From NCBI RefSeq assembly GCF_013369485.1, contig NZ_JABWEB010000006.1, positions 1 to 64,000 of the forward strand: a DNA stretch of 64,000 nt, written 5' to 3'. The position numbers were made by a program, and so were the translations under genes. Below are positions 34,164 through 43,948 of this stretch, piece after piece. The stretch's first letter is position 1. Each line of letters opens with the position of its first letter. Source of the DNA: Massilia sp. BJB1822. GTDB lineage: Bacteria; Pseudomonadota; Gammaproteobacteria; Burkholderiales; Burkholderiaceae_D. The notes beneath the pieces were generated by a model. That model worked only from the letters and a program-made list of their open reading frames with translations. It was not told the origin of the DNA and did not search any database.

Positions 34164-35393
34164 CTAGGGTGGGGTCAGCAGGTCGGTGCGAGGCTGGCTC
34201 CAGTGAGGGATGTTGGCGGGACAGGCGCGGGGGACGGCGCTGGCGACGTCCATGGTGGTGAAGTTGCCGCGCGGGGTGCTGGTGAAGCGCAGGTCGCTGG
34301 CGTGCCCGCTGTCGACGGCGGGAATGCGGGCGAAACGCAGCCAGGCGTCGAGCTGGCAGTCGCTTTCGCGCAAGCGGCGCAGCAGGGAGAGGCTGCCGTT
34401 CCATTCGCTGTGCAGCTGTACGCCAGCCTGGACGCTGCGCGGCGGCGTGGGGTCGAGCATGCTGGCCGGGCATTGGGCGGGCGGCAGCCAGCCGGGCGCG
34501 AGGCTGAGCATGCCGCGCCGCACGCGGTAGCTGTCGCGCGCTTCGTTGCGTTCGATGGCGGCGAAGGTCCAGCACAGGGGCTGGGCCGGGAAAGCCGTTA
34601 GCGCGACGTCGAGCAGTTGGGCAGCGCCGTCTTCCTGGCGCAGGGCGGCCGCGATGCGTTCGCGCGCCAGCGAGGAGGCGCTCTTCTGCACCCCGATGAA
34701 GCCCAGGCAGAGCGCCAGGGCCAGGACTAGCGCGCGGCGGCTGCGCAGATGCAGCAGGCGCAGCGCGGCAATCGCGGCGCCCAGCAGGAGCAGGCCGGCA
34801 TAGGAGGCCCAGCCCAGATAGCCGTGCAGGGTGAAGTACAGCAGGGCGACGGCCAGCACCGCCACCATCAGCCAGCGCACTGGACGCCAGGGTATGGCCA
34901 GCGCCAACGGCACGCCGAAGGCGACCCAGAATACCGGTTCAATGATGAAGATCATGTCGCCGAAATACCAGTCGGCATTGAAGGGATAGAAGGGATGGAC
35001 GCCATAGGAGTTCATGAAGTCCATGCCGAGATGCAGCAGGAAGCCGGCCGTCATCGCGCCCAGCAGGCCAAGCCGCGCCACCCGGCTCTCCTTGAGCAGG
35101 GCGCGCGCATTGGGCCAGAACAGCCACAGCGCCGCTAGCAGCAGCAAGGCTTGCGGCAGCAGGAACAGCAGCGTGTGCGTGTGGCCGCGGTGCTGCAGCA
35201 GATAGCCGAGCGGCGGCGCCATCAGCTTGGTCAGGAACAGATCGAGGTCGGGAAAGTTGCTGGCCAGGGCGCAGGCGGTGAGCAGCAGGCGGTGGCGGGT
35301 GCGCTGGCGCGCTTCGCTGGCTTCGGCGGGCAGGCTGCGTTGCAGCAGCTCGCCCACGCCCAGGCCAACGAGGGAGTGGGTGATATTGTCCAT
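34164..35393 (-). CDS. YdjM-like membrane-bound metal-dependent hydrolase (DUF457)
   Basis: A 409-residue protein beginning MDNITHSLVGLGVGELLQRS, with a NFPDLDLF and a HRGHTHTLLFLLP motif (likely metal ligands), as in the YdjM/DUF457 family. About seven hydrophobic segments fill the first 230 residues; the C-terminal ~170 residues are soluble and probably periplasmic. YdjM is LexA-controlled in E. coli; the substrate is unknown. No strong Shine-Dalgarno is visible. Confidence 0.82.
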   Translation of the reverse strand: MDNITHSLVGLGVGELLQRSLPAEASEARQRTRHRLLLTACALASNFPDLDLFLTKLMAPPLGYLLQHRGHTHTLLFLLPQALLLLAALWLFWPNARALLKESRVARLGLLGAMTAGFLLHLGMDFMNSYGVHPFYPFNADWYFGDMIFIIEPVFWVAFGVPLALAIPWRPVRWLMVAVLAVALLYFTLHGYLGWASYAGLLLLGAAIAALRLLHLRSRRALVLALALCLGFIGVQKSASSLARERIAAALRQEDGAAQLLDVALTAFPAQPLCWTFAAIERNEARDSYRVRRGMLSLAPGWLPPAQCPASMLDPTPPRSVQAGVQLHSEWNGSLSLLRRLRESDCQLDAWLRFARIPAVDSGHASDLRFTSTPRGNFTTMDVASAVPRACPANIPHWSQPRTDLLTPP

Positions 35394-35451
35394 GCAGTTT
35401 TATTCGGGTTTCAGCAATGGCTGCTTCCAGACCGGTGCGGCCCAGCCCTTC

Positions 35452-35742
35452 TTAGTGCGCGACTTCGACGCCATGCCAGAAGGCGATGCGGCCCTTGATC
35501 TGGCGCGCCGCTTCGCTTGGCGTGGGGTAGTACCAGGCGGCGTTCTGATTGACCTTGCCATCCACGACCACGTCGTAATAGCTGGCCACGCCCTTCCACG
35601 GACACAGGGTGGTATGGCTGTTCGGCTGCAGGTATTCCTGGTTCACGCGCTCCGGCGGGAAATACACATTGTGTTCGACGATTTCGACTTCATTGGCGCT
35701 GGCTTCGGCGATCACCGCGCCATTCCATGTTGCTTTCGGCAT
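35452..35742 (-). CDS. DUF427 domain protein
   Basis: A 96-residue DUF427 protein (MPKATWNGAVIAEA, VYFPPERVN, TLCPWKGVASYYDVVVDG, AWYYPTPSEAA). The fold is small and beta-rich; the biochemical role is not established. The start at 35742 is chosen because GGAG lies 6 nt upstream; an earlier ATG would add four residues. It lies just downstream of the diguanylate cyclase gene. Confidence 0.88.
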   Translation of the reverse strand: MPKATWNGAVIAEASANEVEIVEHNVYFPPERVNQEYLQPNSHTTLCPWKGVASYYDVVVDGKVNQNAAWYYPTPSEAARQIKGRIAFWHGVEVAH

Positions 35743-35759
35743 TCCATTCTCCATTCCAT

Positions 35760-36803
35760 TCAGTTCTCCACCCGGTTGCGCCCATTCTGCTTGGCGCGGT
35801 ACAGGGCGGCATCGGCCTGGCGCAGCAGGCTGTCGGCATCGTCGATGTCCATATGGTTGAAGGAGCCGATGCCGAGGCTGGCCGTGACCTGGATGCTGCG
35901 CGCGCCGTCATGATGCACCTGCGCGGCGATTTTTGCACGCAAAGAATCAGCGAATTTGCGCGCGCCGTCGGGCGGGGTGTTGGGCAGCAGGATGCACAGC
36001 TCTTCGCCGCCGTAGCGGCCTGGCACGTCGATCACGCGGATATTGTCGCGCACCAGCTGGCCGATATCAGCCAGTACCTGGTCGCCGGCGGCATGGCCGT
36101 ATTCGTCGTTGACCCGCTTGAAGTGGTCAAGGTCGATCATCACGGCCGACAGCGGGGTGCGGAAACGGCGCGTGCGCGCCACTTCGAATTTCAGGCGGTG
36201 CAGCAGGGAGCGCCGGTTGTGCAGGCCGGTCAGCTCGTCGGTGGTGGCCAGCTGCTCCAGCTCGTGCAGCGAGACTTGCAGCGCCTTTTCCTTGGCGCAC
36301 AGCTCGATCAGGGCCATCGCCTGACGCGCCAGGCCTTGCAGCAGGCCGCGCTGCTCCGCGCTCAGACGGCCGGGCTTCACGTCCATCACGCACAGGGTGC
36401 CGAGGGCATAGCCGTCGGACGTGGTCAGGGCCACGCTGCTGTACATGCGCAGATGCGGCGCGCCCACGGTCAGCGGCATGCGCGCGGTGCGCGCATCCTC
36501 GCTCAGGTCGGGAATTTCGGTGGCGTTCTCGCCCAGTACGGCCAGCGAGCAATAGCACTGGTCGCGCGGCAGCTGGTCGATGGCCAAGCCGGTATAAGAC
36601 TTGACCCATACCTGCTCGGCATCGACCAGCGTGATCAAGGCATAGGGCACGCCGCAGATGCGGGCGGCCACTTCGGTGAGGAAGCGGAAATCTTCCCCGG
36701 CCGGTTCTTTGAGTACATCGTAGCGGTGCAGGGCGGCCAGGCGGTGCTGGTCATCCTGCGGCCGCCGGAAAGGCAGCGTCTGGATCGGTTCTGCGGCTAA
36801 CAT
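35760..36803 (-). CDS. Diguanylate cyclase with N-terminal GAF sensor
   Basis: A 347-residue cytoplasmic protein. A GAF domain (about residues 30-170; ICGVPYALITLVD, QCYCSLAVLG) is followed by a GGDEF domain (about 185-345). The active site is RYGGEEL, and an RxxD inhibitory I-site (RVID) sits just before it. It should make cyclic di-GMP from GTP in response to a small ligand or redox cue. GGGAG precedes the ATG. It carries no transmembrane segment. Confidence 0.93.
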   Translation of the reverse strand: MLAAEPIQTLPFRRPQDDQHRLAALHRYDVLKEPAGEDFRFLTEVAARICGVPYALITLVDAEQVWVKSYTGLAIDQLPRDQCYCSLAVLGENATEIPDLSEDARTARMPLTVGAPHLRMYSSVALTTSDGYALGTLCVMDVKPGRLSAEQRGLLQGLARQAMALIELCAKEKALQVSLHELEQLATTDELTGLHNRRSLLHRLKFEVARTRRFRTPLSAVMIDLDHFKRVNDEYGHAAGDQVLADIGQLVRDNIRVIDVPGRYGGEELCILLPNTPPDGARKFADSLRAKIAAQVHHDGARSIQVTASLGIGSFNHMDIDDADSLLRQADAALYRAKQNGRNRVEN

Positions 36804-36923
36804 GTGTCTCCCTGTAGCGTCGTCGGCTTATGTAGGCTCACTTCTTGCTGATGTGCTACGCGGGGCCAGTGTAACGCAAAACAGGGGCTTGTTATACGTC
36901 CGATAAGAGCGCGCTTTCCGGGT

Positions 36924-37577
36924 TTATTTCTGCGCCAGGATCTCGCGCAGCGCTTCCTCGAAGGCTTCCGGCGGCTGTCCGCCCACCATCAGGTGGCGCT
37001 CGTTGATGATGACGGCGGGCACCGAGCTGATGCCGTTCTGCTGGTAGAAGCGTTCGGCGGCGCGCACCTCGTCAGCATAGCGGCCCGAGGCCAGCACCTC
37101 GGCGGCGGCGGCCGGGTCCAGGCCGGCTTCGGCCACAGCTTTGAGCAGCACCTCATGCGAGCTGGGATCTTCGCCGCGCGTGAAGTAGGTGCCGAACAGG
37201 GCATGCTTCAGCGCCTTCTGCGCCGGGCCCGCCGTTTCGCCGGCCCAGTGCAGCAGGCGGTGGGCGTCGAAGGTGTTGTAGATGCGGCTGCGCTTATCCA
37301 TGGCGAATTCGAAGCCGACATCGGCGCCGCGCTGGCGGATCACGGCGCGGCTCTGCTCCTGCTGCTCGCTCGTGGCACCATATTTCTGCGTCAGGTGTTC
37401 GGTGATGTCCTGCCCTTCCTTGCCCATATTCGGGTTCAGTTCAAAGGGCTGGAAGTGGATCTCGGGCTGGACTTCGGCGCCCAGGCGCTGCAGCGCGGTT
37501 TCCAGCGAGTTCAGGCCAACGGCGCACCAGGGGCAGGAAACGTCGGAAACGAAGTCGATACGGAGGGAGGTGGACAT
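36924..37577 (-). CDS. DsbA-family oxidoreductase (FrnE-like)
   Basis: A 217-residue cytoplasmic thioredoxin-fold protein with a CPWC active site near residue 15 (VSDVSCPWCAVG). It has the FrnE-type insert and a cis-Pro loop SSVPAVIINERH. FrnE-like proteins are disulfide oxidoreductases/isomerases linked to stress tolerance. It lacks a signal peptide, so it is not the periplasmic DsbA that would fold the secreted Cys-rich peptides. Confidence 0.9.
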   Translation of the reverse strand: MSTSLRIDFVSDVSCPWCAVGLNSLETALQRLGAEVQPEIHFQPFELNPNMGKEGQDITEHLTQKYGATSEQQEQSRAVIRQRGADVGFEFAMDKRSRIYNTFDAHRLLHWAGETAGPAQKALKHALFGTYFTRGEDPSSHEVLLKAVAEAGLDPAAAAEVLASGRYADEVRAAERFYQQNGISSVPAVIINERHLMVGGQPPEAFEEALREILAQK

Positions 37578-37656
37578 GACGGCCTTTCTGTAGGGGCGCC
37601 GCCGGCGGCGGCTCGTCTATTGTAGTTGAGGCCGCCGATCCCGATTGCAATAGCGC

Positions 37657-38262
37657 TTACTTCTTCTTGCTGCCGATGCGGCTTTCCTTGCCGGCCATCA
37701 GGTTGGAGATATTCTTGCCGTGGCGCCAGATCAGCAGGCCGCTCATGACCAGCACCGCCACCAGCTGCGGCTCGGTGCCGAACAGCAGGCCGTAGTAGAA
37801 CGGCGCGAAGATGGAGGCGATCAGGGCCGCCAGCGAGGAATAGCGGAAGGCATAGGCCACCACCAGCCAGGTGACGAGGGTGCCCAGGCCCAGCCAGGGA
37901 TTCAGCGCCAGCAGCACGCCCAGCGCCGTCGCCACGCCCTTGCCGCCGACGAATTTGAAGAAGATGGGCCACAGGTGGCCGAGGAAGACGGCGATCGCCA
38001 CCAGGGCGATGGTCATATCGCCCACGCCCAACTGCTCGGCGAAGTGCTGCACCAGCCAGACCGCCAGCCAGCCTTTGACCGCGTCGCCCACCAGGGTCCA
38101 GATGGCTGCGCCCTTATTGCCACTGCGCAACACATTGGTGGCGCCCGGGTTTTTCGAGCCATAGGTGCGCGGGTCGGACAGGCCATACACCTTGCTCACC
38201 ACCACGGCGAAGGAGATCGAGCCGATCAGATAGGCGGCGATAACCAGTAATACTGTATTCAT
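37657..38262 (-). CDS. plsY: Glycerol-3-phosphate acyltransferase PlsY
   Basis: A 201-residue polytopic membrane protein with the PlsY motifs [23 protein letters not shown] and [12 protein letters not shown]. It transfers the acyl group from acyl-phosphate to glycerol 3-phosphate, the first step of phospholipid synthesis. It lies between ybaK and the frnE-like gene on the same strand. Confidence 0.95.
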   Translation of the reverse strand: MNTVLLVIAAYLIGSISFAVVVSKVYGLSDPRTYGSKNPGATNVLRSGNKGAAIWTLVGDAVKGWLAVWLVQHFAEQLGVGDMTIALVAIAVFLGHLWPIFFKFVGGKGVATALGVLLALNPWLGLGTLVTWLVVAYAFRYSSLAALIASIFAPFYYGLLFGTEPQLVAVLVMSGLLIWRHGKNISNLMAGKESRIGSKKK

Positions 38263-38339
38263 ATTTTCCCTTTTATCCTTATCTTTTTATACTTATCCTG
38301 GCCCGGCCATGCGGGCCGTCGGACTATACACCAGCGCCT

Positions 38340-38831
38340 TTAATCGGCCAAGGCGCAGTGCACCGGCTTGGCCGCCAGCACGTCCAGCAGCACGCGCGGC
38401 GCGATGCCGATCAGGAAGCCGCGCCGCCCGCCATTGATATAAATCGTTTCCAGCGCGAGGATGCTCTCCTCCACATACACCGGCATGGCTTTCTTGGTGC
38501 CGAAAGGCGAGGTGCCGCCGATCATATAGCCGGAATGGCGCTGCGCCACCTCGGGCTTGCACGGCTCCACCGATTTGCAGCCGATATTGCGCGCCAGGTT
38601 CTTGGTCGAGACCTTGCAGTCGCCGTGCATCAGCACGATCAGCGGCTTGGCCGCCTCGTCCTGCATCACCAGGGTTTTCACCACCTGGTGTTCATCCACG
38701 CCCAGCGCCTGGGAAGACACGCCGGTGCCCCCATGTTCCTCGTATTCATAGGGATGTTCGCTGAAAGCCACCTTGTGCTTGCGCAGCAGCGCGGTGGCCG
38801 GGGTTTCGGAAATGTGCTCTTTCTTCGCCAT
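38340..38831 (-). CDS. ybaK: Cys-tRNA(Pro) deacylase YbaK
   Basis: A 163-residue YbaK/EbsC-type editing protein (TPATALLRKHKVAFSEHPYE, then LIVLMHGDCKVSTKNLARNI and the GGTSPFGTKKAMPV loop). It hydrolyses Cys mischarged on tRNA-Pro by prolyl-tRNA synthetase. It is upstream of plsY and divergent from the nuclease-like gene. Confidence 0.93.
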   Translation of the reverse strand: MAKKEHISETPATALLRKHKVAFSEHPYEYEEHGGTGVSSQALGVDEHQVVKTLVMQDEAAKPLIVLMHGDCKVSTKNLARNIGCKSVEPCKPEVAQRHSGYMIGGTSPFGTKKAMPVYVEESILALETIYINGGRRGFLIGIAPRVLLDVLAAKPVHCALAD

Positions 38832-38870
38832 GCCGTGATACGCTAATTGTTCGAAAAGGAGTTTCTAATT

Positions 38871-39872
38871 ATGCAGCAAGAAATTCGCTTTGCCACTTTC
38901 AATGTTTGCAATCTTGCCCCACCGGGCGCGAAATTGTACGACAATCTGCTCCCGCTCACGGCCGAGGAATACGAGGCCAAAGCCGCCTGGACCGCCCAGC
39001 AGCTCGATGAGCTCGACGCCGATGTGATCGGTTTCCAGGAAATCTTCTCCCAGGCCGCGCTGCGCGATGTGCTTTCCCGTACGCGCAAATACCAGGACGC
39101 GGTGCATGCCGGCTTCGATCCCGATCCGCGCGCCGAACGGCTGACGCCGAATGTGGCCCTGGTTTCGCGCCTGCCGCTGGCCGCGCCGCCCGAGGTGTAT
39201 GCGAATTTTCCGGAGGGCGTGCCGTCCGACTCGGGCAGCCGCGACGCCGACCGCTTCGCGCGCGCGCCCCTGCATGCGCGCGTAGTCCTGCCCGGCGGCA
39301 CCGTGGCCGATGTGATCGTGGTGCACCTGAAGTCGCGCCGCCCCGATTACCGCAACGGCGACAATGGCGACGACCCGCTGCTGTACGCCATGGCCAATCT
39401 GCGCTCGCTGGTGTGGCGCGGCACGGAGGCGGTGGCGCTGCGCGTGCTGCTAAGCAATCTGCGGCGCGAAGGGCGCCGGCCCTGCATCGTCATGGGCGAC
39501 TTCAACGACACGGCCGACGCCGTCACCACCACCATCGTGCTGGGCAGCGGCGCCCTGGCCCAGCCCGGCGAAGAACTGAATGGCCGCATGTTCGACTGCA
39601 ACCAGATCCAGCGCCGCCAGGACACCTTGCGCCACGTCGGCTACACCAATATCTATGAAGGCCACTACACCACCATCGACCATGTGCTGGTGTCGGAGGA
39701 ATTCCATCCCGCCTCGGGGCGCGCCATCGGCGAGGTGCTCGACGTCAGCTATCTGAACGACCATCTGCGCCAGGAGCGGCCGGAAGTGTCCGACCATGGC
39801 CAGGTGCTGGTGCGCCTGCGCCTGTTCGAGACGGCCGGCACGGCGGTGGCGGGCGGCGCGGCGGCGCGCTAG
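38871..39872 (+). CDS. Endonuclease/exonuclease/phosphatase family protein
   Basis: A 333-residue EEP-superfamily enzyme. Motifs in order: FATFNVCNL, VIGFQEIF (catalytic Glu), VVHLKSRRPD, MGDFNDTADA, and SDHGQVLV at the end (catalytic Asp-His). The superfamily cleaves phosphodiesters in nucleic acids, sphingomyelin or inositol phosphates; the substrate here is unclear. No signal peptide. AAAAGGAG fixes the ATG at 38871. Confidence 0.88.
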   Translation: MQQEIRFATFNVCNLAPPGAKLYDNLLPLTAEEYEAKAAWTAQQLDELDADVIGFQEIFSQAALRDVLSRTRKYQDAVHAGFDPDPRAERLTPNVALVSRLPLAAPPEVYANFPEGVPSDSGSRDADRFARAPLHARVVLPGGTVADVIVVHLKSRRPDYRNGDNGDDPLLYAMANLRSLVWRGTEAVALRVLLSNLRREGRRPCIVMGDFNDTADAVTTTIVLGSGALAQPGEELNGRMFDCNQIQRRQDTLRHVGYTNIYEGHYTTIDHVLVSEEFHPASGRAIGEVLDVSYLNDHLRQERPEVSDHGQVLVRLRLFETAGTAVAGGAAAR

Positions 39873-39907
39873 GCGCCCTGCCGCCGCCGCAGGCCGCTGG
39901 CACGCAC

Positions 39908-42412
39908 TCAGTGCAGCAAGGCGGCCAGGCCGCTGTGCTGCCAGGCCGCGCTGGCATGCTGGCCCTGGTACAGGTCGCAGCCTTCGGCGCGCAGCAGGTC
40001 CAGCTGTTCCGCCGTTTCCACGGCTTCCGCCACCACGGCTATGTGCAGGCCATGGGCCAGGGCGATGATGGCGCGGATGGCGGCCAGGTCACCGCCACCA
40101 CCACGCAGAAAGGCTGGCGCGATCTTCAGCTTGTGGATGGGATAGCTGCGCAACTGCTCCAGGCTTGAATAGCCGCTGCCGAAGTCGTCCAGCACCAGGC
40201 GCACCCCGAGCGCATCCAGGCTGCGCAGACTGTCGGCCGCCTGCGGCCCGCTTTTCTGCAGCATGGATTCGGTCAGCTCCAGTTCCAGCCTGGCCGCCTC
40301 CAGCCCCGACTGCTGAAGGGCCTCGGCCACCTGGGCGCTCAAGCCCTTCTGCATGAACTGGGCGGCCGAGAGGTTGACGGCCACCGTCAGCGCCTGCCCC
40401 GCGGCCTGCCAGCGCCGCGCGTGGTGGCAAGCCTGCTGCAAGACCCAGTTGCCGGCCGAGATCATCAGCCCGCTCTCCTCGGCCGCACCGAGAAAGCGTT
40501 CCGGCAGCAGCAAGCCCTGCTCCGGGTGGCGCCAGCGCAGCAGCGCCTCCAGGGCCACCGGCGCGCCGCTGGCCAGCTCCAGCTCGGGCTGGAATTCCAG
40601 CTCGAACTGCTCTTCACTGAGCGCGCGCCGCAAACCGCTTTCCAGCTTGCTGCGCTCCAGCGCCTTGGCATTCATGTCCGCGCTGAAGAAGTGGAAGCGG
40701 TTGCGCCCCGCCTCCTTGGCGTGCAGCAGGGCGACATCAGCATGGCGCAGCAGGCTGTCGGCATCCTCGCCATCGTGCGGGTAGGCGGCGACGCCGACCG
40801 AGGCCGAGATATTCAGCCGGTGCCCGCCCAGCTCATACTCCTGCCCCACCGCCTGCAGCACCGCCGCCGCCACATGGGCTGCCTGGCCGACGCTGCCGAT
40901 ATCGGGCAGGATCAGGATGAACTCGTCGCCGCCCTGGCGGCTCACCGTATCCACCCCGCGCACGCAGCGGATCAGGCGCCGCGCCACCTCCTGCAGCAGC
41001 AGGTCGCCGGCATGGTGGCCCAGGGTATCGTTGACGGCCTTGAAGCGGTCCAGGTCGATGAACAGCACGGCCAGCATGCTGTGCTTGCGGCGCGCCGCCG
41101 TCAGCGCCTGGTTCAGGCGGTCGGCCAGCAGCACGCGGTTGGGCAGGTCGGTGAGGAAGTCGTGCTCGGCCAGATGGCGCGTATGCTCTTCGCTCTTCTT
41201 GCGCTCGCTGATATCGGACAGGATGGCCATATAGTGGCTCACTTCGTCGCTACTGTCGCGGATGGCCGTCAGCGTCACCCAGGCCGGGAACACGTGCTCG
41301 TCGCGGTGGCGCAGGCGGATTTCGCCCTGCCAGTGGCCGGTGGCCTCGACCACGCCCCACAGCTGGCGAAAGAAATCCTCATTTTCCTGGCAGGCGCGGA
41401 ACTGGCTGATGTCCTGCCCCACCATGGCGTCGGCGCCAAAGCCGGTGATCGCCGTGTAAGCGCGGTTGATGGCAACCACCTGGCGGCGGCGGTCGGTCAG
41501 GAGGATGGCGTCGTGGCTGTTTTCGAAGACCTGGGCCGCCAGGAAGAGCGTGCGCTCGGCCCGCTTGCGCTCGGAGGCGTCGCGCACCAGCGCATAGAAG
41601 CATTGATGGTGGTCCTCGGTGATCGAGGTCAACAGTACTTCCCCCCAGAACAGCTCGCCTTTACAGCTCACGAAGCGCCAATCGAAAAAGCGGTTGGTCT
41701 TGCCGTGCGCCTCGTGCATCAGGGCCGTCACCGCCACGCCCGATGCCGTGCCGTCAGGCTGCTGCAAGGGCGAGAAATCGGCCAGGCAGCGCCCCACCAT
41801 CTGTTCCTTGTGCTCGCAGGAAAACATGGCCAGGGCGGCCGGATTCACGTCCACGATGGTGTTTTCGCGGATCAGCAGCATGGCTTCGCCCGAATTGCGG
41901 AACAGCAGGCGGAAGTTGATGCTGGCCTGGGTCAGCTCCTCTTCCTGCTGCTTGCGCTGGGTCAAATCGATGTGCATACAGAAAACCTGCTCCAGCTGGC
42001 CATCGCTGAAGATGGGAATGCAGGTGGTGTACAGCCATAAATCGCTGCCGTTGGCCGAGCGCGCCTGCCACTCATCGGCCTGGCTGGGCTGGCCGCTGCG
42101 CCAGACGGCATCGACCATGGCGTCGTATTCCTGCTGGCGGGCGCCATGGCTGAACAGCTCGCGCAGCGGACGGCCGCAAGCCTGGTCCGGCGTCATGCCA
42201 CACAGGCGGGCGCAGGCGGGGTTGCAGAAATGCACGATGCCTTCCCGGTCGAAGCTGCAGGCGGCGACCAGGGGCGTCATTTCCAGCGCGGCAACCATGC
42301 GCGTAATCAGGTGCAGGGCGTCGTATGTGGCGCGCGACGGCGCCGGATGTACCAAGGGGGAGGCAGCAGGCGCCGGCACGGCGCCGTTCTGCGGTTCGTC
42401 GGGCTGGACCAC
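39908..42412 (-). CDS. PAS-PAS-PAS-GGDEF-EAL cyclic di-GMP protein with altered EAL site
   Basis: An 834-residue cytoplasmic protein: three PAS domains (about 40-160, 165-285, 290-410), a GGDEF domain (about 420-580; RQGGDEF with an RxxD I-site) and an EAL domain (about 590-834). The EAL domain keeps EALLRW, VNLSAAQF, ELTES, DDFGSGYSSL and AEAVET, but the usual KID reads KIA (LKIAPAF) and the final QGYxFSxP reads QGQHASAAW. Cyclase activity is likely; phosphodiesterase activity may be reduced. The start codon is GTG with GAGG 6 nt upstream. Confidence 0.92.
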   Translation of the reverse strand: MVQPDEPQNGAVPAPAASPLVHPAPSRATYDALHLITRMVAALEMTPLVAACSFDREGIVHFCNPACARLCGMTPDQACGRPLRELFSHGARQQEYDAMVDAVWRSGQPSQADEWQARSANGSDLWLYTTCIPIFSDGQLEQVFCMHIDLTQRKQQEEELTQASINFRLLFRNSGEAMLLIRENTIVDVNPAALAMFSCEHKEQMVGRCLADFSPLQQPDGTASGVAVTALMHEAHGKTNRFFDWRFVSCKGELFWGEVLLTSITEDHHQCFYALVRDASERKRAERTLFLAAQVFENSHDAILLTDRRRQVVAINRAYTAITGFGADAMVGQDISQFRACQENEDFFRQLWGVVEATGHWQGEIRLRHRDEHVFPAWVTLTAIRDSSDEVSHYMAILSDISERKKSEEHTRHLAEHDFLTDLPNRVLLADRLNQALTAARRKHSMLAVLFIDLDRFKAVNDTLGHHAGDLLLQEVARRLIRCVRGVDTVSRQGGDEFILILPDIGSVGQAAHVAAAVLQAVGQEYELGGHRLNISASVGVAAYPHDGEDADSLLRHADVALLHAKEAGRNRFHFFSADMNAKALERSKLESGLRRALSEEQFELEFQPELELASGAPVALEALLRWRHPEQGLLLPERFLGAAEESGLMISAGNWVLQQACHHARRWQAAGQALTVAVNLSAAQFMQKGLSAQVAEALQQSGLEAARLELELTESMLQKSGPQAADSLRSLDALGVRLVLDDFGSGYSSLEQLRSYPIHKLKIAPAFLRGGGGDLAAIRAIIALAHGLHIAVVAEAVETAEQLDLLRAEGCDLYQGQHASAAWQHSGLAALLH

Positions 42413-42707
42413 CTTAACCTCGCTGCGGCAGACGGGGAACCTCCATCTTGCATGTCACACGGCGCCCTACCTTTGCGCTGCATCAAACGAACAAGCTTGA
42501 CCTTTCCTGCGAGACAACATTTTGCCGCCTGTCCGGCCCCGGACACCGTCTGTCCGCCAAATCGGACGCCTGGGCCAGGCTTTTTGCATTTCAGGCGCGC
42601 GATTTTGCGCTTCATCGCATTCCCCCCACTTTCACGCTTGCAAATCCGTAAAGTGCCAGCATCGCCTCACCCGCCGGCAGCGGCCCAACACCAATAGAGA
42701 GACAAGC

Positions 42708-43943
42708 ATGACATTCGAAACCCTGCCCCTGAAACAGTCCCGCAAGCCGCACTGGCGCAAGCCCGTGATCGCGCTGGTGCTGCTGGGCGTGGTCGGCGGC
42801 GGCTGGACGGTCTTGCACCGTGCCAAGGACGGCGCCGCACTCGCCACGGCCGCCCATGAAGAGGGCAAGGATGGCAAAAAAGATAAGGTCGAGGTGTATG
42901 AACTGGCCGGCAGCGACGTCGCCGCCGTCGAGGCGCGCGCCCTGGCCCTCAGCCTGCCGCTGTCCGGTTCCCTGGTGCCGGTGAGCCAGGCCACGATCAA
43001 GGCCAAGGTGTCGGGCCAGGTGCATGATGCGGCGCTGCGCGAAGGCATGGCTGTCAGCGCCGGCCAGGTGCTGACCCGCATCGACCAGGCCGATCCCCAG
43101 GCTCGTCTGAAGCAGCAGCAAGCCCTGCTCGACGAAGCCCAGGCCCGCCTGGCGCTGGCGCAGAAGAACGAGGGCAATAGCCAGGCCCTGCTGCGCCAAC
43201 AGTATATTTCGCAGAATTCCTATGACAGCACGGCCAACGCGGTGGAACTGGCGCGCGCCAATGTCAAGGCTGCCGCTGCCCAGGTGGAGCTGGCGCGCAT
43301 CGCGCTCAACGACAGCACCATCCGCGCCCCGTTCAGCGGCATCATCAGTAAACGTCATGTGCAGGCGGGCGAAAAAGTCGCGCCTGACATGCCCGTCTAT
43401 ACCATCGTCAACCTGGCCGAACTGGTGCTCGAAGCCCAGGTGCCGAGCACCGAAATTCCGCGCGTGAAAGTGGGGCAGGACGTGCAATTCAAGGTCGATG
43501 GTTTCCAGCAGCGCCCCTTCCACGGCAAGGTGGCGCGCATCAACCCCACCACCGAAGCCGGTTCGCGCGCCATGCTGGTGTATGTGAGCGTGGCCAATGC
43601 CGACGGCGCCCTGCGCGGCGGCATGTTCGCCAAGGGCAGCATCGTCACCGAGAAATCGGCCGTCATGCCCCTGGTGCCGCTGGCGGCCCTGCGCAAGCAC
43701 GAGGGCAAGGACGTGGTGTTCAAGGTGGAACAGAACAAGGTGGTGGCCCAGCCGGTCGCCATCGGCCTGCGCAGCGAGGATGAGGGCTATGCCGAAGTGA
43801 CCGGCGGCCTGGATCAGGGCAATCAGGTCATTGTCGCCAAGCTCGAAAATGTGAAGCCGGGCGACAAGGTCAAGCTGCCCGCCGCGCCCGCCGGCGGCGG
43901 CGCCACCCCGAACAAGGCCGCCATGCTGGCCAAGCAGGATTAA
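42708..43943 (+). CDS. RND efflux periplasmic adaptor (membrane fusion protein)
   Basis: A 411-residue HlyD/AcrA-family adaptor with an N-terminal membrane anchor (about 20-38), a lipoyl/coiled-coil/beta-barrel core (IKAKVSGQVHDAALREGMAV, DSTIRAPFSGIISKRHVQAG) and a C-terminal membrane-proximal domain. It joins the inner-membrane pump to an outer-membrane channel, which is not encoded nearby. It is 5 nt upstream of the pump gene. In the 295-bp gap 42413-42707 I see no gene or clear regulatory motif. Confidence 0.92.
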   Translation: MTFETLPLKQSRKPHWRKPVIALVLLGVVGGGWTVLHRAKDGAALATAAHEEGKDGKKDKVEVYELAGSDVAAVEARALALSLPLSGSLVPVSQATIKAKVSGQVHDAALREGMAVSAGQVLTRIDQADPQARLKQQQALLDEAQARLALAQKNEGNSQALLRQQYISQNSYDSTANAVELARANVKAAAAQVELARIALNDSTIRAPFSGIISKRHVQAGEKVAPDMPVYTIVNLAELVLEAQVPSTEIPRVKVGQDVQFKVDGFQQRPFHGKVARINPTTEAGSRAMLVYVSVANADGALRGGMFAKGSIVTEKSAVMPLVPLAALRKHEGKDVVFKVEQNKVVAQPVAIGLRSEDEGYAEVTGGLDQGNQVIVAKLENVKPGDKVKLPAAPAGGGATPNKAAMLAKQD

Positions 43944-43948
43944 GCGCC

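Noticed and set aside
42413..42707. Possible regulator or small gene upstream of the RND operon
   Set aside because: The only open frame is an N-terminal extension of the adaptor without a start signal; the adaptor start at 42708 has its own leader and anchor.
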